A DNA stretch of 64,000 bases from Hahellaceae bacterium (GTDB lineage: Bacteria > Pseudomonadota > Gammaproteobacteria > Pseudomonadales > Oleiphilaceae), in assembly GCA_024234575.1 (NCBI GenBank), contig JACKOB010000002.1, positions 744,001 through 808,000 of the forward strand, written 5' to 3'. The notes under the pieces were generated by a model. That model saw only the letters and a list, made by a program, of their open reading frames with translations. It made no database searches and was not told the origin of the DNA. Positions within the stretch are counted from its first letter, which is position 1. Every line of letters begins with the position of its first letter. The position numbers were made by a program, and so were the translations under genes. Positions 54,087 through 63,530 of this stretch are shown piece by piece.

Positions 54087-57000
54087 ATGACAAACTACAG
54101 CGGTGCACGTCGAAAATTTATTGATTGGGTGAAACAATCACTAATTGGTGAAGATTTAAAAGACGACATATTGCTCGCAAACAACCCTTTTGAGCGCTAC
54201 ACGACGGGCATTTTGTACCCAGTAGGTACGGAGAATGAAGTTGAAGAAGAAAGTGGCATCTCTGATCAAGAAGCCGATTTAGCTGAACAACCGATAAAAA
54301 AAATAAAATACCAGCCACCCTCTTCGATGGGTTTTTCTTTCTACATTGATAGCTCACTCAAGACGCTGAGAGTCTTTTATAGCGCGAAGAGCTTTAAAAA
54401 ACATGATAAGAAAGACTATGTACAAAAATGGGAAAAGAGCTCACTTGTTCAAGATGATGGTGAGGAAATTGAAGCACCATTGTGTTTTTCGACTCAGCAT
54501 ATAGTTTTACGTGGCAGAGGCAGGATCGATGTGATTGTTCGATCACATGGTGATGGCAGAATCGTAACCGTAACATTATCCAATATTAGCCCAGCTATAG
54601 TAGGAGAGAAGGATAAGGTGTTTGATGTTATGGCTGAAGGCTCTCTATTTGAATCTGAGTTGCGCTGTTTCATTCCTGAACAAGCTGTTCGAAATTATCC
54701 GAGAGTAAGCCATGCGCTGCTATCAGATGAAGAGCAGGAGCTTGAACTGCGGTACAAAGATGAACGTGTCTACGCGATTGGTCATGGTGTGGCAGTTGAT
54801 TGGCGATTAAATAAAGACAGCGTAGAGGTATTTAGCGACTTTATGCCTGTGGTAGAAGTGCCTCAAGTCACTGCAAATACAGGCAATATGGATGAAGTTC
54901 TAACATTCAAGTATCTACAATCAGTTGAAAGTGATGAAGGCGTTTTTTCTAAACTAGAAACGTTTGTCGATAGTTATGAAGACTGGATAGAGCTGCAAGA
55001 AGACTTGGCATCAACTGAAAATCTAGAGGAAAAACAGGTTGCTCACCGACTAATCGAACGTATGCAAGAAGCAAAAGACCGAATGAGGCTAAGTATCTCT
55101 CGCTTGCGAGGCGATGACAACGCTCAATATGCCTTTGCAATAGCTAATAAAGCTATGTTAATGCAAATGGAACTTAATGGCCCCGCGTCTGAAAATGCCC
55201 CTTATTCTTGGCGCCCTTTTCAGTTGGCATTTTTCTTAATGGCACTTGAATCTGCAATTGATGAAGACAGCGACTATCGTGATTGCGTTGACCTTATTTG
55301 GTTTCCTACTGGCGGTGGAAAAACCGAAGCCTACCTAGGGGTAATGGCCTTTGCGTTTATTTATCGTCGGATGTGTTATCCAAGTAGTGGAGGTGGAACA
55401 TCTGCGATCATGCGTTACACCTTGAGGTTATTAACATCTCAACAATTTATTCGAGCATGCAAGGTGGTTTCCGCACTTGAATTAATACGACGGGCTACAG
55501 ATTTTTTGGGTGATGAGCCCTTCAGCGTAGGGTTATGGTTGGGCGGGGCGTCTTCTCCAAATACTTATGTTCAAGCCTTGGATGCTTTAAATCGGCGCAA
55601 TTTTAGTAAGTTCGTATTGAGACAATGTCCCTGGTGTGCGTCAGAGTTTACTCTCGAAAACTATCAGTGTACTGAGCAACGATTTAATTTTATCTGCACA
55701 AATGCCAGTTGTGAATTAGGTTGCAATGGTTCAAAACTATTGCCCTTTAATGTAGTGGACGAGGCATTATATGACTCGCCACCTACATTGCTGATCGCTA
55801 CCGTAGACAAGTTTGCACGATTTCCTTGGGAAGACAGGGCATGCGCTTTTTTTGGTGGTAATCAGCATCGCCCGCCTGAATTAATCATCCAAGACGAGCT
55901 TCATCTTATTTCGGGCGCTTTGGGTTCTATTGTTGGGCTTTATGAAGTTGGCTTTGAATCTATTTTAGTATCGCGTGGAGTGTATCCAAAATTTATTGCA
56001 TCCACAGCTACGATTAGGCAAGCGTCAGAGCAGGTTCAGTCACTCTTTGGTCGGGAAAAAATGGCAGTCTTTCCTCCCGTGGGTTTAAGGCAAAAAGACT
56101 CATATTTTGCTAGGGAGGTACCAACAAGTGAAAAACCAGGACGCATTTATATAGGCTATATGGCATTTGGTCGAAAAAAAGCTGATTGCCTGATGGATTT
56201 AGCAGGAGCGCTGGTCGCAGCTCCTAAAGCCTGCTTTGATGAAAATTCGATGTTGAAAGATGCGTGGTGGACTCAAATGATTTACCACGGGAGCTTGAAG
56301 GGTGTTGGAAATAGCCGAACTAACTTTCAAAGTGGTATTCCAAAAGTACAGCGGCAATTATTGCTAAAAGACTTTTTAAAAAAATTGGATGAATTAGAAC
56401 CAGGAATATCCGAGAAATTTATGCAGGATAAGGTCGCAAAGACTAAAGGCTTTTACTCAGGCAACTGCCCAACTCTATTAATGCAAAATACTGATCTACA
56501 GAAGCTTTATGAGCAATTTTTCCCTGTGAGAGATTTGAGGATAAGGTCCTTAACCAGTAATCAGACGGCTGACGAAAATGCACGTGTATTTGAAGGTCTA
56601 AAACGTGACTATTCGCAGGTAGATGCCCTTGATGTTATTTTGGCTACTAACATGGTGTCTGTGGGGTTGGACGAGCCTCGACTTGCATTGATGGTGATCA
56701 ATGGTCAGCCGTTGACGACTGCTGAGTATATACAAGCTAGCAGTCGCGTAGGGCGAGGGAAAACTCCGGGAATGGTCTTTGTTAACTATTACAAAACCCA
56801 AGCAAGAAGTTTGTCTCATTATGAAAATTTCCGAGCCTATCATCGTTCTTTTTACCGTTTCGTCGAGCCTTCAAGCTTAACGCCTTTTACGCATCAGGTT
56901 CTGAATCGCGCATTGCATGCTGTGCTAGTTTCTGCGGTTAGACATGGTGAAAAAGGTTTGATTAGTAATTCAGATGCCGAGTTATTTAATCCAGAAAATA

Positions 57001-57302
57001 TGATAATTTCCAAAGTAATCAATCAGATTAGGGCAAGAATAAAATCTGCACTTTTAGGTACTACTATCGACAAACAAAAAGTTATTAGTGATTGCGAAGC
57101 ACATTTAACGAAACTAGTCGAAGAGTGGAAAAATGAAATTGCATCGGCAACCAATCTCAGATATAGCGCCTCCGACAAGTCTGCAAATAGCCTATTGATT
57201 GCTTTTGATGAACGCAAAGGTGGAACAGGATTGTGGCCTACTTTAAATTCTATGAGAAATGTAGAAAAAACAGGGCTTTTTGAAGTTGATGGAGAGTCAT
57301 AA
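54087..57302 (+). CDS. drmA: DISARM-type helicase DrmA
   Basis: A 1071-residue SF2 helicase. The N-terminal motif NPFERYTTGILYPVG is typical of DrmA, which usually begins with such a beta domain. The core has Walker A in WFPTGGGKTEAYLG, a Zn finger (CPWCASEF, CTNASCELG), IIQDELHLI as the DExH motif, and TNMVSVGLDEPRL and ASSRVGRGKTPGM as motifs V and VI. In DISARM, DrmA forms a complex with DrmB that binds and blocks incoming phage DNA. It is the first gene of a five-gene operon. Confidence 0.85.
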   Translation: MTNYSGARRKFIDWVKQSLIGEDLKDDILLANNPFERYTTGILYPVGTENEVEEESGISDQEADLAEQPIKKIKYQPPSSMGFSFYIDSSLKTLRVFYSAKSFKKHDKKDYVQKWEKSSLVQDDGEEIEAPLCFSTQHIVLRGRGRIDVIVRSHGDGRIVTVTLSNISPAIVGEKDKVFDVMAEGSLFESELRCFIPEQAVRNYPRVSHALLSDEEQELELRYKDERVYAIGHGVAVDWRLNKDSVEVFSDFMPVVEVPQVTANTGNMDEVLTFKYLQSVESDEGVFSKLETFVDSYEDWIELQEDLASTENLEEKQVAHRLIERMQEAKDRMRLSISRLRGDDNAQYAFAIANKAMLMQMELNGPASENAPYSWRPFQLAFFLMALESAIDEDSDYRDCVDLIWFPTGGGKTEAYLGVMAFAFIYRRMCYPSSGGGTSAIMRYTLRLLTSQQFIRACKVVSALELIRRATDFLGDEPFSVGLWLGGASSPNTYVQALDALNRRNFSKFVLRQCPWCASEFTLENYQCTEQRFNFICTNASCELGCNGSKLLPFNVVDEALYDSPPTLLIATVDKFARFPWEDRACAFFGGNQHRPPELIIQDELHLISGALGSIVGLYEVGFESILVSRGVYPKFIASTATIRQASEQVQSLFGREKMAVFPPVGLRQKDSYFAREVPTSEKPGRIYIGYMAFGRKKADCLMDLAGALVAAPKACFDENSMLKDAWWTQMIYHGSLKGVGNSRTNFQSGIPKVQRQLLLKDFLKKLDELEPGISEKFMQDKVAKTKGFYSGNCPTLLMQNTDLQKLYEQFFPVRDLRIRSLTSNQTADENARVFEGLKRDYSQVDALDVILATNMVSVGLDEPRLALMVINGQPLTTAEYIQASSRVGRGKTPGMVFVNYYKTQARSLSHYENFRAYHRSFYRFVEPSSLTPFTHQVLNRALHAVLVSAVRHGEKGLISNSDAELFNPENMIISKVINQIRARIKSALLGTTIDKQKVISDCEAHLTKLVEEWKNEIASATNLRYSASDKSANSLLIAFDERKGGTGLWPTLNSMRNVEKTGLFEVDGES

Positions 57303-57315
57303 GTTGAAGGATAAA

Positions 57316-59130
57316 ATGTGGTTCACACCTGTCAGATTCTCACATCTTACCAGACATGCTGCGGTAGGCGCTGTCGTACGGGATCAAAATGATTGGCTAA
57401 TGGTTGTTAAAGACATATCAACATGGCCAGAGCGGGACATGTTGCAATTACACGCTGTTGAACGTGTTAAACAGCATTTGTCTGTTTCAGGTCGTTTACT
57501 ATTGCCTCCCATTGCTGATATTGATGAAGATGCCAATCTCAAAATTAGAGGTGGGACAATACCTACAGTGCGTTTTCCCTCTTGGGCTAAATGCCAATCT
57601 TGCAATCTTTTGTGCTTTAAACCTTGGCATAAACAGAGCTCGAAGATTAGTAATGACATGGTATGTCCAGATTGTTTGGCCGGCAAGTTAGAACAAGTTA
57701 CTTGGTGCGCAGTAAGCAGCTTTGGCGGGATAACTGATGTGCCATGGCATTACTTTTGCCATGTCAACAGCAAATCGGAGTGCAGAGTTGAGAAGGGAGG
57801 AAATTACCTTAAGCTCGTGGTTGATGATAAAGGACGCAGCAAAGTTGAATGTAAAAAGTGTGGTTCGCGGGGGTTCTTTGAACGAGCTGACTTTCAAAGA
57901 AAAGAACATTTACAAGTTGGAATTAAGCTAGATAAGTCAATAAATGACAAACCCATTATCTACTCGGTTATGGAAGTTAACGATCCACGCGTTTTTAATG
58001 CAATGAGTGAACGAGCTGTGGTAATACCTCCGGAATCTAACATTGACAGAAATTCTTTGGTTTATCGCCTTCAGCAGCACTCCCAAATGGTATCGGATAT
58101 TAAGAATGCAACGAGAGGGCTTCAACGACGACGAGAAATTAAAAAAGCGATGCGGAAGTTTCAATGTATAGAAGAGGATTTATTAACTGCTCTAGATACG
58201 ATTGATCGAGGGAAACAAGAGCAGACTTTTCTCGACAAAATTTTAGTTGGCGACATGCTGAGTGACGAGTATGAAGCACTGACTACTCCGCAAGAATTTA
58301 ATAACGATGCAGATTTTATTACTAGGCATTTATCCAGTGAATGGTTCAATTACATTGACAAAAAAATAACTTCGAGTGAGTTGAAATATATTGCAAGCCT
58401 TGTTGATCGATTGGTTGCTGTTGATCGACTAAGAGTTATAGAAGTATTTAAAGGCTTCCAAAGAGCAGCCAGTGACTATGATCAAATAGACCCAAAAGTT
58501 ACACAATCTCCCGACTTTTCAGGAAAGCTTGATTGGCTTCCTGCCATCGAGCTTTTTGGCGAAGGGGTATTTTTTACACTTGATTGTCAAAAGTTAGAAC
58601 AGTGGGAGTCAAACACAGAGCTAAGAAGAAGGGCTCAGGAAATAAAAACCCGGTTTAATAATTCGACAATCAATCTGTCTGATGATGCTTCCCCGACTCC
58701 AAGATTCATCATGCTTCATACACTTTCACATATTCTAATTCGGGAATTCGAGTCCTTAGCAGGATACCCAGCTTCATCACTACAAGAGAGGATATATTGT
58801 TCTACTAGTGGCGGTATGGCTGGAATTTTGATTTATACAGCAGTTCCTGATATTGCGGGTTCGTTAGGTGGGATCGTTGAATTGGCTAATCCGGCTAAAT
58901 TCATTCGTCTTTTAGATGCGGCTATTCGTCAGGCTGAATGGTGCTCATTGGATCCCGTTTGCGGCGAGATGGAAGGGCAAGGGCCGTCGTGGCTCAATCG
59001 CGCAGCTTGTCATGGATGTGCCTTGGTGCCTGATACATCGTGCAGCTACAACAATGTCTTTCTGGATAGAGTGTTTATCAAAGGAAAGCTAGAAAACGGA
59101 ATACCGGCATTGATAGATGTAATGAGGTAA
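57316..59130 (+). CDS. drmB: DISARM-type DUF1998 protein DrmB
   Basis: A protein of about 604 residues. The start at 57316 has AAGG six bases upstream; a TTG at 57280 would overlap drmA. A Cys cluster (CQSCNLLC, CPDCLAG, CKKCGSRG) precedes a helical middle and the C-terminal DUF1998 domain (HTLSHILIREFESLAGY, YCSTSGGMAGILIYT, CHGCALVPDTSC). This pairs with DrmA in DISARM. The distance and order (drmA then drmB) match known systems. The next gene starts two bases after its stop. Confidence 0.85.
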   Translation: MWFTPVRFSHLTRHAAVGAVVRDQNDWLMVVKDISTWPERDMLQLHAVERVKQHLSVSGRLLLPPIADIDEDANLKIRGGTIPTVRFPSWAKCQSCNLLCFKPWHKQSSKISNDMVCPDCLAGKLEQVTWCAVSSFGGITDVPWHYFCHVNSKSECRVEKGGNYLKLVVDDKGRSKVECKKCGSRGFFERADFQRKEHLQVGIKLDKSINDKPIIYSVMEVNDPRVFNAMSERAVVIPPESNIDRNSLVYRLQQHSQMVSDIKNATRGLQRRREIKKAMRKFQCIEEDLLTALDTIDRGKQEQTFLDKILVGDMLSDEYEALTTPQEFNNDADFITRHLSSEWFNYIDKKITSSELKYIASLVDRLVAVDRLRVIEVFKGFQRAASDYDQIDPKVTQSPDFSGKLDWLPAIELFGEGVFFTLDCQKLEQWESNTELRRRAQEIKTRFNNSTINLSDDASPTPRFIMLHTLSHILIREFESLAGYPASSLQERIYCSTSGGMAGILIYTAVPDIAGSLGGIVELANPAKFIRLLDAAIRQAEWCSLDPVCGEMEGQGPSWLNRAACHGCALVPDTSCSYNNVFLDRVFIKGKLENGIPALIDVMR

Positions 59131-59132
59131 AA

Positions 59133-60338
59133 ATGGCCAAACGAATTTTTGAGTTACCAAAAGATCATGAACTAACCAAGGATCAACGTATGGCTATTCG
59201 AAAGCCTGCCGCTGGTCAGTATCTAGTCGTGGGAGCTCCTGGAACTGGAAAATCAGTTGTTGCTCTGTTGCGTATGAAAAAGTACGCCGAAGATGCACAG
59301 ATGCAATTTCTAACTTTCAACCATGTTTTGAACCATGCTAATAGTGTTCTTGTAGGTGACGCCACAAAATATAAGATGAATACTGCCATGTCATGGTTGT
59401 ACGAATTGCATTGGAATATAGTTGGTGGCAAACCAGAGACCTATGATCAAGACAAAATGCCGGAAATTATTTCACACCAGCCAGATTATGAGAAATTGAT
59501 TGAACGATTTAAAGAGCATGATGCTGATTTCTCTGGCTTAAGCTTGATAGTAGATGAAGGACAAGACTTACCGCAGGGTTGGTATGAAGCAGTGGAAGCA
59601 CTTCATGTAGAAAATTTCTTTGTTGTGTCCGATCAAAACCAGCAGATAACAGATCAAAACTCATCTCACGATGAATTGAAAGATGTTTTAGCGCTAGAGA
59701 GTTCTGATGTCATTGAGTTAAAAGAAAATTGGAGAAATACCACCGCCATTGCTGCTTTTGCCAACTATTTTTATACCGATAAATCGAGCCCGAAGCCTAC
59801 ATTGCCGAATAAACCATCTGCATATGTGCCTATTCTTTATGAGTACGAGAAGCTTAACAGTGCAAAGGAAATTATTTTAAGTTCTTATGATCAAGACCCG
59901 TCAAAGTTGATAGGTTTGATTGTTGCCACTGATAGTAAGCGAGAATGGTGGGCTAAAGATCTGACAAAGGATGAAAAAACTAGAAGGGAGTCACCACCTA
60001 TTGTGAGTACTTACGTCTCGAATCAAAAAAATGGTGTTCATATCGACTTCGACCAAGGAGGCATCGTTGTTCTAAATGATAAGTCGGTGAAGGGAATCGA
60101 GTTCGATGAGGTATTCATTATTATTGACGGTTTTAAGGCAATCAATAACGATAAAGAAACGCTAATGAAGAGGATGTATGTTATGGCCTCAAGGGCTAGA
60201 GAGCGACTGTTTCTGCTTAAAAGTTCAGTACAGAAAAGCATATTTGAAGATGTGCTTCCTCCCCCGGGCACAGCAATTTCTATTGAAAGAAAAGGTATTA
60301 CCGAACAGTTGGAGCTTTTGAAGAGAATAAAAATATGA
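59133..60338 (+). CDS. UvrD-like SF1 helicase/ATPase
   Basis: A 401-residue protein with Walker A VGAPGTGKSVVALL near residues 33-46, the DEGQDLPQGW motif, KENWRNTTAIA, KGIEFDEVFIII and RMYVMASRARERLFLL. These are the SF1A (UvrD/Rep) motifs, but the protein is short and lacks most 1B/2B inserts, as in other single-domain UvrD-like defence ATPases. Starts two bases after drmB; its stop overlaps the next gene by four bases. Probably a motor or ATPase of the system. Confidence 0.8.
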   Translation: MAKRIFELPKDHELTKDQRMAIRKPAAGQYLVVGAPGTGKSVVALLRMKKYAEDAQMQFLTFNHVLNHANSVLVGDATKYKMNTAMSWLYELHWNIVGGKPETYDQDKMPEIISHQPDYEKLIERFKEHDADFSGLSLIVDEGQDLPQGWYEAVEALHVENFFVVSDQNQQITDQNSSHDELKDVLALESSDVIELKENWRNTTAIAAFANYFYTDKSSPKPTLPNKPSAYVPILYEYEKLNSAKEIILSSYDQDPSKLIGLIVATDSKREWWAKDLTKDEKTRRESPPIVSTYVSNQKNGVHIDFDQGGIVVLNDKSVKGIEFDEVFIIIDGFKAINNDKETLMKRMYVMASRARERLFLLKSSVQKSIFEDVLPPPGTAISIERKGITEQLELLKRIKI

Positions 60339-61885
60339 CATCTAAGCGCTGGTTTATTGTTACTAATATTGATAATTTAAGATTTTTTTACGATTGTGGT
60401 TTAGTTGTCGACAGCCAGGCATTTCCAGCTAACTCTTATATGCATGATATGCAGGCTGAGCGTCCAAAAGGATTTTTACCATGCTTTTCAATAGATAATC
60501 TGACAGAAGCCTTAAAAGCGGCTAAGAGTGAAGATGAAAACCTGATTACGTGTTTAGTTGAAATAGAATTAAAAAACGTAAAGTTTGAACGCGTTTATGT
60601 TCAAACCTGTCAGAGAAAGAAAGGTGAGTTTGAAAATATTAGTGCGGAGCTTTTTGCGACGATAGACGCAGTTGAGGTTTTGCTGCCAGCACCGTTGCCC
60701 CTTAATTGTATAAAAAATATCTTCCTAAGCGATGCGAAAAAGCAGAAGACGATAGTTGATGATTTTACTTCAGCCTTTGGTGAGTTTCCGCCAAAGTTTT
60801 TTAGTAACAACGCAAAGCTTTTTAAAGAGAAAGATTCCTCAAAGGAAGATCTTTTAAATAAAGTTCCACAGAACGATGAAAAAGTCCAATCAACAAACGT
60901 ACCTGAGCGTGAAATTGACTACACAAAAACCTTTGCCTACGGCGGTGCACTAACCCTTAGCTTTTATCAAACGAAGAATGGTCGACTATCCTGTGGGTTA
61001 TTCGAAGCGTTTGCAAATAACGCACTTGATAAAAATGAGTATAGCCATTTGAATCAGCTTATTAGCTGGATATTTAACAATCCAAATGAAAGTGAGTTAT
61101 CAGTATTCTATTCTTTGATTTTCAGCTTGATTGTAGGGGAGGATGACCTAGGGACAGTTCACTATGATCTATTAAAACTGTTCGAGAATAAAGAAAAACT
61201 CCCTCCAGCATTTGCGCATGTATCGGGTCTAGCGGTCAGGCTTCGACAGCTTGTCGAGCGAACTTATGAAGATGATTTAGATGTTTACTTCTCTAAGTTG
61301 ATAGATGCATATGAGGCTAAAGAAAAAGGTTCCTCAAAAATTTACTTACTGATATCGATGATTTTTATTCGTGACCATTCAGAAACAATGCTGAAGTTCT
61401 ACCATGAACAGTTTACTGAAGAGGATTACTTTCTATTGGCGGTCTTTTTTGGATTAATTCAGGGCATGAGTAAGATTCCCTTGGAAATTAGAAAAATAGA
61501 CGGTTTGAGAGATTGGGTATCTTTTAAAATGGCTGAATTTATTCACTGTAGTCATCCTTCATCGATAACTTTTGAAAAAGGGCCTTCTTTTCCAGTTCTA
61601 ATCCATAATAAATTTTTCAAAAAAACGTCAGCACCTAAAAAGCAGGATGCTTTACAGGCGTTTTGTTCATTTATTGGCATTGAAGAACAAGAAATCATTA
61701 CCTGGATATTGACGCCTAAAGATGAATATAAAGTTAAGTCTGGCAATATTATCTTCTCAAAGCGACCCTCTTTATATGCAGATATAGATAATGATCGTCT
61801 CGAGAATTTGATATTAGTAAAGACTATTAAAGAGTCGGAAAATCTTTTTGACTTAAACAATGCTTTGAATATTTTAAAGGCCTAA
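60335..61885 (+). CDS. Uncharacterised defence-operon protein
   Basis: I do not recognise the 516-residue product. The N-terminal region (RWFIVTNIDNLRFFYDCGLV, RPKGFLPCFSIDNLTEAL) is a mixed alpha/beta module of about 120 residues. A low-complexity Lys/Glu linker follows near residues 165-190, and then a helical C-terminal region. No nuclease, methylase or P-loop motif is visible. ATGA overlap with the upstream helicase gene and a three-base gap to the nuclease-helicase gene show it belongs to the operon. Confidence 0.6.
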   Translation: MTSKRWFIVTNIDNLRFFYDCGLVVDSQAFPANSYMHDMQAERPKGFLPCFSIDNLTEALKAAKSEDENLITCLVEIELKNVKFERVYVQTCQRKKGEFENISAELFATIDAVEVLLPAPLPLNCIKNIFLSDAKKQKTIVDDFTSAFGEFPPKFFSNNAKLFKEKDSSKEDLLNKVPQNDEKVQSTNVPEREIDYTKTFAYGGALTLSFYQTKNGRLSCGLFEAFANNALDKNEYSHLNQLISWIFNNPNESELSVFYSLIFSLIVGEDDLGTVHYDLLKLFENKEKLPPAFAHVSGLAVRLRQLVERTYEDDLDVYFSKLIDAYEAKEKGSSKIYLLISMIFIRDHSETMLKFYHEQFTEEDYFLLAVFFGLIQGMSKIPLEIRKIDGLRDWVSFKMAEFIHCSHPSSITFEKGPSFPVLIHNKFFKKTSAPKKQDALQAFCSFIGIEEQEIITWILTPKDEYKVKSGNIIFSKRPSLYADIDNDRLENLILVKTIKESENLFDLNNALNILKA

Positions 61886-61888
61886 CTT

Positions 61889-63460
61889 GTGAAAGTAGTA
61901 CCAAGTAGACCTCACGATAATGAAAGCCGTGCTGAACAACTTGTCTTTGATGCATTAGCCATAGCCGAGTTCGGTGATCACCATCCTATTGCCTTTCATT
62001 CATTATTTCTTACAGATCATGAGAAGAAGAGAATCGGTGAGGCTGATTTCGTTGTTGTCTCAAAGTATGGTTTGTTTGTACTGGAGGTCAAAGGAGGCGG
62101 CATTAGTTTTGTTGATGGTGTTTGGTCAACAATAGGACGAAATGGAACAAAAAAAATTCAAGATCCCTTTATGCAAGCGAACACGGCTGTTCATGCAATT
62201 GACGCCAAAATAAAAAAACTAGTCAAAACACATGAAACGAGAATCCCGATTGGCTATGCCGCAGTTTTCCCAAATATCATTTGGGCTCAGAAAGGTGCTG
62301 AATGGGATCGTGAAATGATTTGCGATAGGGAAGATTTAAGAAACTTCAATCATTGGCTCAAAGAGCTATTCGAATACTGGAACTGCCAGCGTCCGGCTAA
62401 TGATAATTTACTCTCTCAGGACGATATAGAAGCTATTTCACTATTCTTAAGGCCAAGTTTTGAATTAGTTCAACCACTTTTTGACCACGTTAAACAAGTT
62501 GAACAAGATGCTGTTAAATTAACTGAAGACCAATATCACTTCGTCGATATTGCTATGGAAAATAATCGTGTCATTTGCAGCGGAGGTGCTGGAACAGGTA
62601 AGACTTTTTTAGCCGCTGAATTAGCACGCCGCATGCTTGCGGCCGGAAAGACTGTGCTATTAGTTTGTAAGTCATCCTGGCTTCGTCACTATCTAACGGC
62701 AAGGATCCCCAGTGATCGACTTGCGATTGCTACAATGTCTTCGTTAGCCTCTGTAATGAGACGATCTGGCACCGACTGCTTTGATATCTTGATTATGGAT
62801 GAAGGCCAAGATCTTCTTAATTTCAGAGACCTTCATCAATTAGATAACGTTTTGAAAGGAGGATTTTTTAATGGCCAATGGTACTTCTTCCATGATGCTA
62901 ACAATCAATCAAATCTATTAACTACTGTTGAGCCGGATGCTTTGGATTGGTTGAAGTCAAAAAATAACCCTGCCGTTTTAAAGTTACGCGTGAACTGTAG
63001 AAACACAACAAATATTTTGAGCGCGATTCAGTCTGAGTTGAAATGTGATTTAGGTAAACCTACATTGGTGGAAGGCCCCGAAGTTGTTGAATATCGTGGT
63101 GATTGCGATGGTTTGATAGAAAAACTAGAAACACTAATAAAAGACCTCATGTCATCGGAACTAGATTTAGGTTCAATCACTATTTTGTCATCTGTACCCA
63201 AGAGAAAGTCGATAGTTGGCAAGCTTTCAACTGAAACTCAGGCCATGATTTCAGAACTGGATGACTACAAAGTCAGAAAAATTCCCTTTGATGAAATGAC
63301 TTATTCTCAAATAAAAGACTTCAAAGGTCTTGAGAATGATGTGATTATTTTGGTTGATATGCCACACCCTAGGAGTTTAGATGAGGAAGAAACTAAGGCA
63401 CTCCACTATGTAGGAATGAGTCGAGCAAGGGCAATACTTTATTGTTTTTGGAGTATTTAA
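61889..63460 (+). CDS. NERD nuclease-UvrD helicase fusion
   Basis: A 523-residue fusion starting at a GTG. Residues 1-180 form a NERD nuclease-like domain, with RAEQLVFDAL, IGEADFVVVSKYGLFVLEVKGG as the PD-(D/E)XK-type core (Asp and Glu-x-Lys). An SF1 helicase follows: CSGGAGTGKTFLAAEL as Walker A, LIMDEGQDLL, NCRNTTNI, DFKGLENDVIILVD and YVGMSRARAILY. It is the likely DNA-degrading effector of the operon, a role taken by other proteins in classical DISARM. Confidence 0.82.
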   Translation: MKVVPSRPHDNESRAEQLVFDALAIAEFGDHHPIAFHSLFLTDHEKKRIGEADFVVVSKYGLFVLEVKGGGISFVDGVWSTIGRNGTKKIQDPFMQANTAVHAIDAKIKKLVKTHETRIPIGYAAVFPNIIWAQKGAEWDREMICDREDLRNFNHWLKELFEYWNCQRPANDNLLSQDDIEAISLFLRPSFELVQPLFDHVKQVEQDAVKLTEDQYHFVDIAMENNRVICSGGAGTGKTFLAAELARRMLAAGKTVLLVCKSSWLRHYLTARIPSDRLAIATMSSLASVMRRSGTDCFDILIMDEGQDLLNFRDLHQLDNVLKGGFFNGQWYFFHDANNQSNLLTTVEPDALDWLKSKNNPAVLKLRVNCRNTTNILSAIQSELKCDLGKPTLVEGPEVVEYRGDCDGLIEKLETLIKDLMSSELDLGSITILSSVPKRKSIVGKLSTETQAMISELDDYKVRKIPFDEMTYSQIKDFKGLENDVIILVDMPHPRSLDEEETKALHYVGMSRARAILYCFWSI

Positions 63461-63530
63461 TGAATGAATTTCCTTTGATCTGCTGCAAATGTTATTTAAC
63501 TTAACTACAAGGAAACACTCGCGGCGTAAA

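Noticed and set aside
59133..60338. RecD or DNA2-type nuclease-helicase
   Set aside because: The visible motifs are those of UvrD-like SF1A proteins, with no nuclease segment in this chain.
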